Of a stretch of 48,360 nucleotides of DNA, positions 1 through 8,567 are shown piece after piece. Made by a program: the position numbers and the translations under genes. Positions within the stretch are counted from its first letter, which is position 1, and each line of letters starts with the position of its first letter. Below the pieces are notes generated by a model. That model had not been told where the DNA came from. It was given only the letters and a program-made list of their open reading frames with translations, and searched no databases. The DNA comes from an uncultured Lachnobacterium sp. (GTDB lineage Bacteria; Bacillota; Clostridia; Lachnospirales; Lachnospiraceae): positions 1 through 48,360 of the forward strand of contig UQRC01000019.1 of NCBI GenBank assembly GCA_900543445.1, given 5' to 3'.

Positions 1-41
1 ATTCTTAAGCTATTCTTAAATTTTTACTTAAGGAGAAAAAA

Positions 42-1628
42 ATGTCAGTTGTTTCTTATACTTTTTTTGCTTTTCTGGCAATCAGCATTTTACTGTACTA
101 CCTTGTTCCAAAGAAAATGCAGTGGATCATTCTTTTGGCGGCGAGTGCTTATTTTTATCTGATGGCGGGATTACAGTTCCTGCTTGTGGTTGTTGCAGAG
201 GCTTGCGTGGTATATGTTATCGCCATGCGGATGCAGAAGAACCTTGATGAACAGGAGCAGATGACGCAGGGATTGGATCGACGTGCAGCCCGGTCTATCA
301 AGAATGATATGAAGAAAAAGCGGAAAAAAGTGCTGGTGGTCGGACTGGTTTTCGTAATTGGTGTTCTGTTTATTTTCAAGGCGAGCGGATTTTGCATTAA
401 CAATATTAATCGGATCCTTGGTCTTGTCAGTATGGCGGAACTCCCGAATTGGAATCTGATTGCGCCTCTTGGAATTTCTTTCTATTCATTTATGATGATT
501 TCCTATCTTATGGAAATCTACAATGGAAAAGCAGCAGCACAGAAGAATTTCCTTAAGTATCTTACCTATGTATTATATTTTCCACATGTAACACAAGGCC
601 CGATTGCAAGCTACAAAGAAGTTGGACCACAATTGTTCGCATCCCATAAGTTTGATTATGATCGCGTTGTACAGGGACTGTGGCTTATTATATGGGGATA
701 TTTTAAGAAGCTTGTGATTGCGGATCGATTGGCATTGTTTGTGACTGCTGTCTTTAATCACAGGGGAGATTATCAGGGAACGATCTTTTTCTTTGCCGGA
801 GTTATGTACTCGATTCAGATTTATTGCGATTTTTCCGGTTGCATGGATATTGTTCGGGGGGCTTCGGAATGTTTCGGAATCCAGTTGGGTGAAAACTTTG
901 AGAGACCGTATTTCTCACAGACGTTACCGGAATTCTGGAGACGTTGGCATATTTCACTTGGAGCGTTTTTCAGGGAATATGTTTTTTATCCGGTTTCGAC
1001 CTCTTCTTTATTTTTAAAGCTGAATACTTTCGGAAGAAAGCATCTTGGAAATGAATGGGGAAGAAACATTGCTTCCTGTCTTCCGATTATGTGTGTATGG
1101 TTCCTGACAGGATTCTGGCATGGAGCAAACTGGAATTATATCGGCTGGGGATTGTATCACGGTTTCCTGATTTGCATGTCAACAATTTTTGAGCAGCCAA
1201 TCGAAAAACTGACTGTGAAATTAAATATAAAGAGAGATTGCATCAGCTGGAATATTTTCCGAATGTTAAGAACCTTTTGCTTATGCGTAGTGGGACGAAT
1301 TATTTTCATGGGACATGGAATACGCGCGTCACTTAGTATGTTAAAATCAATTGTTGTTCATCATGATGTATTTTATAATGTCGAGAAAATCGGATTGACA
1401 CATAACGAGTGGCTGATCATCATTGCGGCATGTATCGTACTTTTGTTGGTATCGGTTGCACAGGAAATCCGTAAGCAGAATGGAAATGAGGAGACGATCA
1501 GACAGTGGCTTTCCCGTCAGAATCTGTGGCTGAGATGGCTTGTTCTGATTGGAGGAATCGTGATTATTCTGACCTTTGGTGTATATGGAGCCGGAGTGGG
1601 AAAAACCTTTATTTATGAAAAATTCTAG
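42..1628 (+). CDS. dltB: MBOAT-family acyltransferase, DltB-like
   Basis: A 528-residue polytopic membrane protein of the membrane-bound O-acyltransferase family. Family knowledge: DltB moves D-alanine from the carrier protein DltC across the membrane toward teichoic acid. Seen here: hydrophobic segments from the N terminus onward and the MBOAT signature around residues 355-375, with a WHG histidine (His360) and the conserved second histidine in YHG (His373). The start has AGGAG at 30-34 about seven bases upstream. It is followed by an SGNH protein, an AMP-forming ligase and a carrier protein, the full dlt set, which supports the call. An O-acetylating MBOAT acting on an exopolysaccharide is the alternative. 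Sequence upstream of the window is missing, so the promoter is not seen. Confidence 0.85.
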   Translation: MSVVSYTFFAFLAISILLYYLVPKKMQWIILLAASAYFYLMAGLQFLLVVVAEACVVYVIAMRMQKNLDEQEQMTQGLDRRAARSIKNDMKKKRKKVLVVGLVFVIGVLFIFKASGFCINNINRILGLVSMAELPNWNLIAPLGISFYSFMMISYLMEIYNGKAAAQKNFLKYLTYVLYFPHVTQGPIASYKEVGPQLFASHKFDYDRVVQGLWLIIWGYFKKLVIADRLALFVTAVFNHRGDYQGTIFFFAGVMYSIQIYCDFSGCMDIVRGASECFGIQLGENFERPYFSQTLPEFWRRWHISLGAFFREYVFYPVSTSSLFLKLNTFGRKHLGNEWGRNIASCLPIMCVWFLTGFWHGANWNYIGWGLYHGFLICMSTIFEQPIEKLTVKLNIKRDCISWNIFRMLRTFCLCVVGRIIFMGHGIRASLSMLKSIVVHHDVFYNVEKIGLTHNEWLIIIAACIVLLLVSVAQEIRKQNGNEETIRQWLSRQNLWLRWLVLIGGIVIILTFGVYGAGVGKTFIYEKF

Positions 1629-1667
1629 GAAACGAATAAGTGAGTTGTCAGGAAGGTGGACGAGTAG

Positions 1668-2759
1668 ATGAAATTGGTAATTAAAAGAGTCGTTGCGGCA
1701 GTGGTATTTGCAGGAATACTTCTTGGGGTAGTCAATGCCGTAGGATTTTTTGCCAGACCGATTGATGTTGAGGCAGATAATATGAGTTATTTGTATAAAG
1801 AAGATAAAGATACCTTAAATGTTGTTTGTCTTGGATCCAGCGCAATGTATCGATTCTGGATTCCGCAGCAGGCTTATGAAGAACAGAGCTTTACATCGAA
1901 TTTAGTTGCCAGTTCGGCACAGAACATCAAGGCAGTACCTTATTTGATGGAGGAGATTGAGAAAACACAGGATGTTGATCTGTTTATTGTGGAGATCAGA
2001 AGTCCGTTAGCGGATGAGGCTCACCGGCTTTCTGGTAAATATAAGCAGGCAAAATACACTTCGCTGTTTAGTGTGGTTCCAATGGGCATGAAACAGTCTT
2101 TGACCAGATTACAGATGATCAATGATGTCCTGGTGGAAGATAATGAAAACACAAAACTTGAGTGGATGATTCCGATTTTGAAATACCATGGAAATATCAA
2201 TAAACTGACTGCTGATGAGTTTGTTGATCGTCTAAATGGTGTGGATAAGGATGAACTCTACACAAGAATTATTGCAAATGTGAAAAAACAAAAGGAACCA
2301 GTATTTGAAGATGATCCCGATATTGTTCTCCCGGAATGTGATAAACAGAGTATTGATAATATAGAAGCAAAGGCGAAAGAACTTGGAACAAAAGTGTTAT
2401 TCATTTCAACACCGTATATTCCGAACGAGACCCGTGCAGCATTGCAAGTGAAAATGGGAGAGTATATCAATCAACAGGGATATGATTTCCTGGATATGAC
2501 GCAGAAACTCGATGAGATCGGATTGGATTTAAATGTTGATTTCTATGACAAGAATCATGTGAATATTGCAGGGGCACAAAAAGTAACTACGTATATGACG
2601 GATTATATTGCAGATCATTATAAGTTCCAAGATCGTCTGAATTCCGATCAGAAGAAATATTGGGAAAATTTGTGCGAAGATTGGGATAAAGAAGCTGCGG
2701 ATTTGTTGGATCAGTGGCAGACGGAAGTTGAGAAAGGAGTCAGTGAAAATAATGAATAG
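1668..2759 (+). CDS. dltD: DltD-like membrane-anchored SGNH-fold protein
   Basis: A 363-residue protein with one N-terminal membrane segment (about residues 5-27) and an extracellular SGNH-type domain. The nucleophile motif LGSS (Ser57/Ser58) and a C-terminal D-x-x-H pair (Asp294, His297) are visible. In dlt operons DltD is the partner of the MBOAT protein and completes D-alanyl transfer to the wall polymer; AlgJ/AlgX-like proteins do the same in acetylation systems. GGAAGG at 1651-1656 precedes the ATG. It is shorter than classical DltD (about 400 residues) and I see no clear DltD-family signature beyond SGNH, so the role rests mainly on context. It overlaps the next gene by eight bases. Confidence 0.72.
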   Translation: MKLVIKRVVAAVVFAGILLGVVNAVGFFARPIDVEADNMSYLYKEDKDTLNVVCLGSSAMYRFWIPQQAYEEQSFTSNLVASSAQNIKAVPYLMEEIEKTQDVDLFIVEIRSPLADEAHRLSGKYKQAKYTSLFSVVPMGMKQSLTRLQMINDVLVEDNENTKLEWMIPILKYHGNINKLTADEFVDRLNGVDKDELYTRIIANVKKQKEPVFEDDPDIVLPECDKQSIDNIEAKAKELGTKVLFISTPYIPNETRAALQVKMGEYINQQGYDFLDMTQKLDEIGLDLNVDFYDKNHVNIAGAQKVTTYMTDYIADHYKFQDRLNSDQKKYWENLCEDWDKEAADLLDQWQTEVEKGVSENNE

Positions 2760-4233
2760 TGTAATCGAATACGTCAAAGAATATGCTGTGTCACAACCGG
2801 ACAAATATGCGGTCTGTGAACTCAGAAAGAATGTGACTTACCGTCAGTATTGGGAGCGTATCGGTAAGATGGCGGAGGTATTGCTGACAAAGAATATTAG
2901 TAAAGGCACACATGTTGTTCTTCGATGCACTCAAAATATTGATTATCTTGTTATCTTTTCGGCATTACAGTATGTTGGTGCAGTACCGATTCCTGTAGAG
3001 AAAACTTCTGGAGCGGATCGCATGAAAGAGATTGCAGAGGCCGTTGACGCAACTATTGTGATTGCGGATGAAGAGATGGACGGTATTTGCGTATACAAGA
3101 GCAAAGAGCTTGTAAAAGAAGCAGAGGGTGCTGCTTTGCCCCAGCTTGATTTACCGAAGGAGTCAGAAGTATCCATGATCCTGTTTACGACGGGGACAAC
3201 CGGAAAATCCAAGGGTGTTGTTATGACACATCTGGGAGATGTTGCGGTATCAGAAAACGTTATTCAGGGAACACAGATGACGAAGGAGAATGTTGAAATC
3301 ATTCCGATGCCACTCAATCATGCATTTGGTATTCGAAGATATCAGTCGGATATGGTCAATGGCGGAACCGTATGTCTGATGGATGGAATGGTGTTCGTCG
3401 GAACGGTATGGAAATTGATTGATAAATATTCCGTGACGGCAATGGCTTTGTCACCGGCTTCATTGAGTATGATTTTTGAGTTATCCGGTGATCGGATCGG
3501 GGAATATAAGGATCAGTTGCAATACATTCAGATTGGTTCTGCTCCGCTTCCGGAAGCAGATAAGCAGAGACTGATTCAGTTGATGCCGAATCTGCGATTA
3601 TATAATTTCTATGGATCTTCAGAGGCTGGCTGCTCATGTATTCTTGATTTCAATAGTGCGGACAATAAAGTGGGATGTATTGGCAGGCCAACGGTTAATT
3701 CTTTGATTCGATTTGTAGATGAAAACGGAGCGCCTGTCGAAAATGTTAGCGAAGAGAATCCGGCTCCATTGGCATGGGGTGGCACATTTGTAATGAAGGA
3801 ATACTATAAAGAACCAGAATTAACAAAAGAAACAATGGTTGATGGGTATATTATTACGAAGGATCTTGCATACCTTGACGAAGAGGGAAGATGCATACTT
3901 GTGGGTCGAAGTGATGATATCATCAATTACGGTGGCAGTAAGATTTCTCCGGCAGAGGTTGAGGACTGTGCGAGAGGATATGAGCATATTGTGGAGTGTG
4001 CATACAGTTCGCGTCCGGATGCAATTACGGGAGAATGCCCGGTTATGCTTGTTGTGAAGCGTGAGGGCTACGATCAGGCTGCGTTTGAAGCGTATCTTGC
4101 AGAACGTCTGGAAGGTTATAAAATGCCGAGAGAATATTATTTCACAGATGAAATTCCAAAGACATTTAAGGGTTCTTTGTTGCGAAAAGATATAAAAAAC
4201 ATTATAATGAGTAAAATTGAAGGAGGTAACTAA
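2752..4233 (+). CDS. dltA: AMP-forming ligase, DltA-like (D-alanine--carrier protein ligase)
   Basis: A 493-residue member of the adenylate-forming superfamily. The phosphate loop FTTGTTGKSKG lies at residues 145-155, the NFYGSSEAG adenine motif lies mid-protein, the LGRSDD-type hinge reads VGRSDD, and the C-terminal lysine region reads FKGSLLRKD. Family role: adenylate D-alanine and load it onto the phosphopantetheine arm of DltC in the cytoplasm. I chose ATG 2752, which overlaps the dltD stop; GTG 2743 in the same frame, closer to the AAAGGAG at 2733-2739, is possible. Length fits DltA (about 500). Substrate identity (D-Ala versus another acid) cannot be proved from motifs alone. Confidence 0.78.
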   Translation: MNSVIEYVKEYAVSQPDKYAVCELRKNVTYRQYWERIGKMAEVLLTKNISKGTHVVLRCTQNIDYLVIFSALQYVGAVPIPVEKTSGADRMKEIAEAVDATIVIADEEMDGICVYKSKELVKEAEGAALPQLDLPKESEVSMILFTTGTTGKSKGVVMTHLGDVAVSENVIQGTQMTKENVEIIPMPLNHAFGIRRYQSDMVNGGTVCLMDGMVFVGTVWKLIDKYSVTAMALSPASLSMIFELSGDRIGEYKDQLQYIQIGSAPLPEADKQRLIQLMPNLRLYNFYGSSEAGCSCILDFNSADNKVGCIGRPTVNSLIRFVDENGAPVENVSEENPAPLAWGGTFVMKEYYKEPELTKETMVDGYIITKDLAYLDEEGRCILVGRSDDIINYGGSKISPAEVEDCARGYEHIVECAYSSRPDAITGECPVMLVVKREGYDQAAFEAYLAERLEGYKMPREYYFTDEIPKTFKGSLLRKDIKNIIMSKIEGGN

Positions 4234-4234
4234 G

Positions 4235-4456
4235 ATGGATGAATTTATTAAGATGCTGAAAAAGGTTAAACCTAATGTGGATTTTGAGAATGAAGAGGCT
4301 TTAGTAGATGATGGTCTTCTGGAGTCATTAGATATCATCTCTATCATTTCCGAGATTGCTGATCAGTATGGTGTACATATTCCAAGTGATGAGATTATCC
4401 CGGATAATTTCAACTCCGCAGAAGCTTTATATGAGCTGGTAGAGGATTTAAAGTAA
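4235..4456 (+). CDS. dltC: Acyl/D-alanyl carrier protein, DltC-like
   Basis: A 73-residue acidic carrier protein. The phosphopantetheine attachment serine is Ser31 in the motif LLESLDII. The start is the ATG at 4235 with AGGAGG at 4221-4226; the upstream in-frame ATG at 4217 lacks a site. The gene begins just after the dltA stop codon. Family role: carries the activated acyl group from DltA to the MBOAT protein DltB. Length agrees with DltC (about 78 residues). The order B-D-A-C differs from the classical A-B-C-D order of Bacillus and Lactobacillus. Confidence 0.82.
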   Translation: MDEFIKMLKKVKPNVDFENEEALVDDGLLESLDIISIISEIADQYGVHIPSDEIIPDNFNSAEALYELVEDLK

Positions 4457-4473
4457 TTGATTGTGTAAAGACA

Positions 4474-6018
4474 ATGAAAAAACAGGCAGATAAAAAATGG
4501 AAAATTATAGCAGGAGTTATTCTGATCATTCAGGCACTTATATCGATTGGGGCGTTGGGAGTTGCAGTCTGGTTTAATTTGTTGCCGACGAAATATCTGA
4601 CTTTGATCGGATTGATTCTGATCTGGCTTCTGACATTGGTTTACTATTTCTTTTATTCCGGTGTAAAGAAGAAAAAGGGAAAGAAACTGACGGCAAAGAA
4701 GAAAAAGAGAAAATTATATACCAAGCGAAGCATTGGTTGTGTTATCTCAGCTGTCACGATGGTTTTGTGCGTGATGGCATCATCTATGATGTGGCAGGTC
4801 GGTGATGCACTGGCCAATATAGCGGATAACGTTGTTGTAACGGATACGGTATCGGTATATGCGCTTGCGGAGAATCCGGCTGAATCTGTTGCAGATATCA
4901 AGGACGGAGTGTTTGCAATCACACAGAATTATGATTATGAACATACCAAAACAACACTCGACAAAATCAATGAGAATCTTGGACAGACGATTCATACACA
5001 ATCGTTTGATACGGTATTTGATATGGTGGATGCACTTTATGCAGGAAATGTAGATGCGATCGTTTTGAATGCTGCTTATGTGGATGTGATCAAGGATCAG
5101 AAAGGATACGAGGATTTCTCAGATAGAACCAAAACCTTGTATGACCACGAAGTGAAGTCTGCTGTTGTGCAGGAAAATACGCAGAGTACAAGAGATATCA
5201 CAAAGGATCCGTTTGTCATTTATATCAGTGGATCGGATACGAGAAACATGAAGCTTGCAACAAGCCGCAGTGATGTCAATATTCTTGCGGTGGTGAATCC
5301 AGCAACCAAGCAGGTGCTTCTCCTCAATACGCCGAGAGACTATTATGTAGAGACAACAGTGAGTGGGGGAATGCGTGACAAGCTGACACATTGCGGCATG
5401 TATGGAATCGATTGTTCTATGGGAACGCTCAGTAATCTGTATGAGGAGAATGTTGATTATTATGTACAGATCAATTTCAATGGATTTTCAACATTGATTG
5501 ATGCAATCGGTGGTATTACCATTGAGTCGGAGAAGTCGTTCCGTACGAGTGAAGGTGGATATTATATCAGCCAGGGAACCAATCAGATGAACGGAACGGT
5601 GGCACTATCCTATGTGAGAGAACGTAAGTCGTTCGCAGATGGAGATAATGCGCGAGGCCGTCATCAGATGCAGGCAATCGAGGCGATCATTCAGAAGGTT
5701 TCTTCCGGAACAACAGTACTGAACAATTATTCTGCAATCTTAAACAGCATGGAAGGAATGTTTACAACAAATATGAGTTCTTCCGACATTTCGGCATTGG
5801 TAAGGATGCAGCTTTCGGATATGGCTTCGTGGAACGTGAAGTCTTATGCGGTAACCGGAACCGGAAGTTCGCAGAAAACATATTCCATGCCGACAAAACG
5901 CAGTTATGTTATGATTCCGGATGAATCTCAAATCAGTTATGCAAGAATTCTTGTAAACAAAGTGGTAGATGGCAGAATTCTTTCAGACGAGGATCTAGTC
6001 ATGCCTACAGTGCAGTAG
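4474..6018 (+). CDS. LytR-CpsA-Psr (LCP) glycopolymer transferase with accessory domain
   Basis: A 514-residue membrane protein with about three hydrophobic segments in the first 110 residues and a lysine-rich cytoplasmic loop (about 65-85). An extracellular accessory region follows (about 130-210). The LCP catalytic domain begins near residue 245 with the SGSDTR and NTPRDYYVE motifs, whose arginines bind the lipid pyrophosphate in known LCP proteins. Family role: ligation of undecaprenyl-linked wall polymers to peptidoglycan. It sits 17 bases after dltC with only a weak ribosome site, suggesting cotranscription and coupling with the dlt genes, which modify such polymers. A second LCP gene is at 10508. 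Confidence 0.85.
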   Translation: MKKQADKKWKIIAGVILIIQALISIGALGVAVWFNLLPTKYLTLIGLILIWLLTLVYYFFYSGVKKKKGKKLTAKKKKRKLYTKRSIGCVISAVTMVLCVMASSMMWQVGDALANIADNVVVTDTVSVYALAENPAESVADIKDGVFAITQNYDYEHTKTTLDKINENLGQTIHTQSFDTVFDMVDALYAGNVDAIVLNAAYVDVIKDQKGYEDFSDRTKTLYDHEVKSAVVQENTQSTRDITKDPFVIYISGSDTRNMKLATSRSDVNILAVVNPATKQVLLLNTPRDYYVETTVSGGMRDKLTHCGMYGIDCSMGTLSNLYEENVDYYVQINFNGFSTLIDAIGGITIESEKSFRTSEGGYYISQGTNQMNGTVALSYVRERKSFADGDNARGRHQMQAIEAIIQKVSSGTTVLNNYSAILNSMEGMFTTNMSSSDISALVRMQLSDMASWNVKSYAVTGTGSSQKTYSMPTKRSYVMIPDESQISYARILVNKVVDGRILSDEDLVMPTVQ

Positions 6019-6046
6019 GGAAAGAAAACTTTTTCAAGAGAACATC

Positions 6047-6081
6047 AAAGAGGAGTGTGGTTAAGTATCGAACTCCTCTTT
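6047..6081 (+). terminator. Possible weak terminator after the dlt-LCP operon
   Basis: Ten-base inverted repeat AAAGAGGAGT (6047-6056) and ACTCCTCTTT (6072-6081) with a 15-base loop. The T-rich tail is poor (GCTTATTCT), so termination may be inefficient or this may have another role. Confidence 0.45.
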
Positions 6082-6117
6082 GCTTATTCTGAGTTATGCA
6101 ATTTGAGAATGTATGTG

Positions 6118-6146
6118 TTGTTTCTGATGAAAAGATACGATATAAT
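6118..6146 (+). promoter_or_regulatory. Sigma-A-type promoter for the Ig/LRR secreted protein
   Basis: TTGTTT at 6118-6123 and TATAAT at 6141-6146 with a 17-base spacer, about 44 bases before the TTG start at 6190. It also argues against the longer reading frame starting at 6055, which would begin upstream of this promoter. Confidence 0.65.
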
Positions 6147-6189
6147 ATTATTGATATATCTCATTGGAGTTTTGGTGGGAGGAATTATT

Positions 6190-7524
6190 TTGAAAACAAA
6201 AAGAATAAATATCATAAAGAAATGTGCTGCAGCAATGATGGCGGCTTCCGTATTGATTAGCAGCGGAGCGGTAACACCGGTACAGGCGCAGGCAGCGGTA
6301 AAGTGGTCGCAACTGAGGGAGAATGATGATCTTTATCCTGGGGCAAAGAGTGCAGAAGACAGTAATCGGTATGTATACATTTTGCCGAGGAATGCAACAA
6401 CGAAGAAGGGGTGTAAGGTAGTTGCATATTTTGGAGAATCGCAGAAGATTAAGTTACCTAGTAAAATCGGTGATTACAAAGTCACGAATCTGGGCAAGGC
6501 CTTTTCGACGCTGACGTCAATCCAGACAATGACAATTCCATCTGGCTATACAACGATTGAAACAGAGGCGTTTGCTGGATTGGGGCAGGTGTACCGTGTC
6601 GTAATTCCTGCGAGCGTGAATAATATTGCGGATGATGCATTTTCAAGATGTGACAAGAATAAGCTGACAATTGTTGCTCCATATGGTTCATATGCAGAAC
6701 AATATGCGATCGAACATGGTATTCAATATTCGAATAGCACTTCTGTGCAAATTCAGCCAAATGGTACCTCCATGTATGTTGGAGAACAGAAAACGATTGG
6801 CGTGCTAAATACGAATAAGGAAGCAACGTGGAAGTCTTCGAATACTTCTGTGGCAACTGTGGATGCAACCGGTTTGGTAAAGGCAAAGAAGGCCGGTAAT
6901 GCGAAGATTTCGGCGACAATCGGAGGGAAAACTTATCGTTATACCTGCAAGGTCGTGGCAAGAACACAGAGTAATGTCCTTAAGGTAGTCTGGGATAATT
7001 ATGTAACTTCTTCCATGAGCGATTATGAGAAGGCGGTTGCAGCGGAACAATGGGTATCTACACACATCGATGCGAGTGGAACATCCTCATCGGTTAAGAA
7101 TGCGTTAGAGTCAGGAAAAGTAAGTTACACAGGACGTGCCAATACATATAAGAAGATTCTTGAGCATTATGGCCTCAAGGTAAAAGTGGTCAAAGGCAGT
7201 AAACAGGTGGAAAATTCTGTTGTGATCGCAGGAAAAACGTATAAGGTTTCTGCGTTGTCAAAGGTTCCGGCTGTTGACAAAAGTTATACGACTACTCCTT
7301 TTGGCGTTGCTATAAACAAGAGTACAATGAATCTGTCGGTGGGAGGAACCGATACCTTTAAGGCTCTTGGAACAAAACAAAAGGTTACTTACAGCAGCAG
7401 TAACAAAAAGGTTGCTACAGTAACCGCAGGCGGTAAGGTGACTGCAAAGGGAGCCGGCATCGCAACGGTAACTATGAAAATGGGCGCAAAGACTTACAAA
7501 TTGAGAGTACGCGTCAACAAATGA
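6190..7524 (+). CDS. Secreted protein: BspA-like LRR, two Big_2 Ig domains and a degenerate transglutaminase-like domain
   Basis: A 444-residue secreted protein starting at TTG 6190, supported by GGTGGGAGG at 6174-6182. A signal peptide ends near AQA^A (about residue 36). Then come a BspA/LRR_5-like repeat region (about 90-170; IPSGYTTIETEAF, IPASVNNIADDAF), a Big_2 domain (about 187-257), a region resembling a transglutaminase core (about 275-360), and a second Big_2 domain (about 381-443, ending YKLRVRVNK). In the transglutaminase-like region the place of the catalytic Cys reads SYTGRANTY (Tyr313), and the usual HAWN and D are absent, so it is probably not an enzyme. Likely a surface or adhesion-type protein; function unknown. 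Confidence 0.7.
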   Translation: MKTKRINIIKKCAAAMMAASVLISSGAVTPVQAQAAVKWSQLRENDDLYPGAKSAEDSNRYVYILPRNATTKKGCKVVAYFGESQKIKLPSKIGDYKVTNLGKAFSTLTSIQTMTIPSGYTTIETEAFAGLGQVYRVVIPASVNNIADDAFSRCDKNKLTIVAPYGSYAEQYAIEHGIQYSNSTSVQIQPNGTSMYVGEQKTIGVLNTNKEATWKSSNTSVATVDATGLVKAKKAGNAKISATIGGKTYRYTCKVVARTQSNVLKVVWDNYVTSSMSDYEKAVAAEQWVSTHIDASGTSSSVKNALESGKVSYTGRANTYKKILEHYGLKVKVVKGSKQVENSVVIAGKTYKVSALSKVPAVDKSYTTTPFGVAINKSTMNLSVGGTDTFKALGTKQKVTYSSSNKKVATVTAGGKVTAKGAGIATVTMKMGAKTYKLRVRVNK

Positions 7525-7540
7525 AAGGAGAATGAATTTC

Positions 7541-8419
7541 ATGAACAAATTAACTAAGAGGGTATTAAGTGTATTTTTAGCACTTGCGATGATTGTGACG
7601 ATCCTTCCTCCAGTGACGGCACAGGCTGCGACGAAGACGGAAAAGATGACTTTGTACAAGGGCGAGATTGTTAAAAATTATGTGTATGGTACTTTAAAGA
7701 GTGTGTCTTCTTCAAAGAAAGCGGTAGCAACAGTAAAGAAAGATAGTGGAAACGCAGTTATCACTGCAAAGAAACCGGGAAAGGCAACCATTTCCATTAA
7801 AACAAATCGTGGTACCTTTAAATATGCAGTTACCGTTAAAAAGCTGGACGTAACAGCGACACTTTCCGATATGGGAAATGGTAATATGCTTCTGACTGTG
7901 AAAAACAATACAAAGCAGACGTTTACATATGTATCCGTTGACTATGTAATAAAAAATGATCAGGGTGAGACTGTTAAGACAGATACAAAATTAGTTGATG
8001 ATGTCGTTGCTGGAAAAACAGTGTATGATTATGTATATTATGATTCATATCATTACACCGTTGATGAGACGTTGTGTTCTGCGAAAGTTGTGGGCGATGA
8101 CAGAAGCTTAACAGCAAAATATAAAAATGTTACATCTTCGATTAAAACGACTATCGACGAGGATACAAGCGCAGCTGATACAATTAAGCTTACAATTAAA
8201 TCGAAAAATACACAGAAGAAAGAAGCTGCTTATGTAGATCATTATGTTCTTATTTATAATTCAATGGATCAGGTTATTGGATTAAAAACAGTATCATTTT
8301 ATTTGAAAGCAGGAAAATTAGATACAAATAGTACATCCATTGATACATCGAAATACAGTTATTATAAAGATTATGCTTATCATAAAGTGGTAACGGTTGC
8401 ATATAGCACAGTTTACTAA
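7541..8419 (+). CDS. Secreted Ig-like domain protein of unknown function
   Basis: A 292-residue secreted protein. The start is ATG 7541, ten bases after AAAGGAG (7524-7530); the ATG at 7532 is too close to that site. A signal peptide (LAMIVTILPPVTAQAA) is followed by a Big_2-like module (about 35-105, with the ATVKK...GKATISI pattern). The rest contains beta-rich repeats resembling FxLYD-type domains (LTVKNNTKQTFTYVSVDYVIKN and a second related stretch near residue 215). It follows the previous secreted gene by 16 bases and is closed by a strong terminator, so the two are probably one operon. I do not recognise a specific family. Confidence 0.6.
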   Translation: MNKLTKRVLSVFLALAMIVTILPPVTAQAATKTEKMTLYKGEIVKNYVYGTLKSVSSSKKAVATVKKDSGNAVITAKKPGKATISIKTNRGTFKYAVTVKKLDVTATLSDMGNGNMLLTVKNNTKQTFTYVSVDYVIKNDQGETVKTDTKLVDDVVAGKTVYDYVYYDSYHYTVDETLCSAKVVGDDRSLTAKYKNVTSSIKTTIDEDTSAADTIKLTIKSKNTQKKEAAYVDHYVLIYNSMDQVIGLKTVSFYLKAGKLDTNSTSIDTSKYSYYKDYAYHKVVTVAYSTVY

Positions 8420-8424
8420 TCTTG

Positions 8425-8455
8425 ATGGCGGAGCCTTTTGGCTCCGCCATTTTTA
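8425..8455 (+). terminator. Strong rho-independent terminator
   Basis: An 11-base perfect stem ATGGCGGAGCC / GGCTCCGCCAT with a TTTT loop, followed by TTTTTAT. It closes the two-gene secreted-protein operon. Confidence 0.92.
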
Positions 8456-8496
8456 TGAACAAAATCTTAAGAGATTTTAATATTTTAAGCAAAATC

Positions 8497-8525
8497 TTTC
8501 CAAATAAATCAAGTTGTGATAAAAT
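8497..8525 (+). promoter_or_regulatory. Candidate promoter for phosphoglucomutase
   Basis: TTTCCA at 8497-8502 and TAAAAT at 8520-8525, spacer 17, about 40 bases before the start codon at 8568. The -35 is a 4/6 match. Confidence 0.45.
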
Positions 8526-8567
8526 GACTTACGATATCATTATGAAAATACAGGAGGACATTGTTCT

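Noticed and set aside
1..41. Direct repeat ATTCTTAA at 1-8 and 12-19 at the window edge
   Set aside because: Short AT-rich repeat cut by the window border; nothing further can be said.
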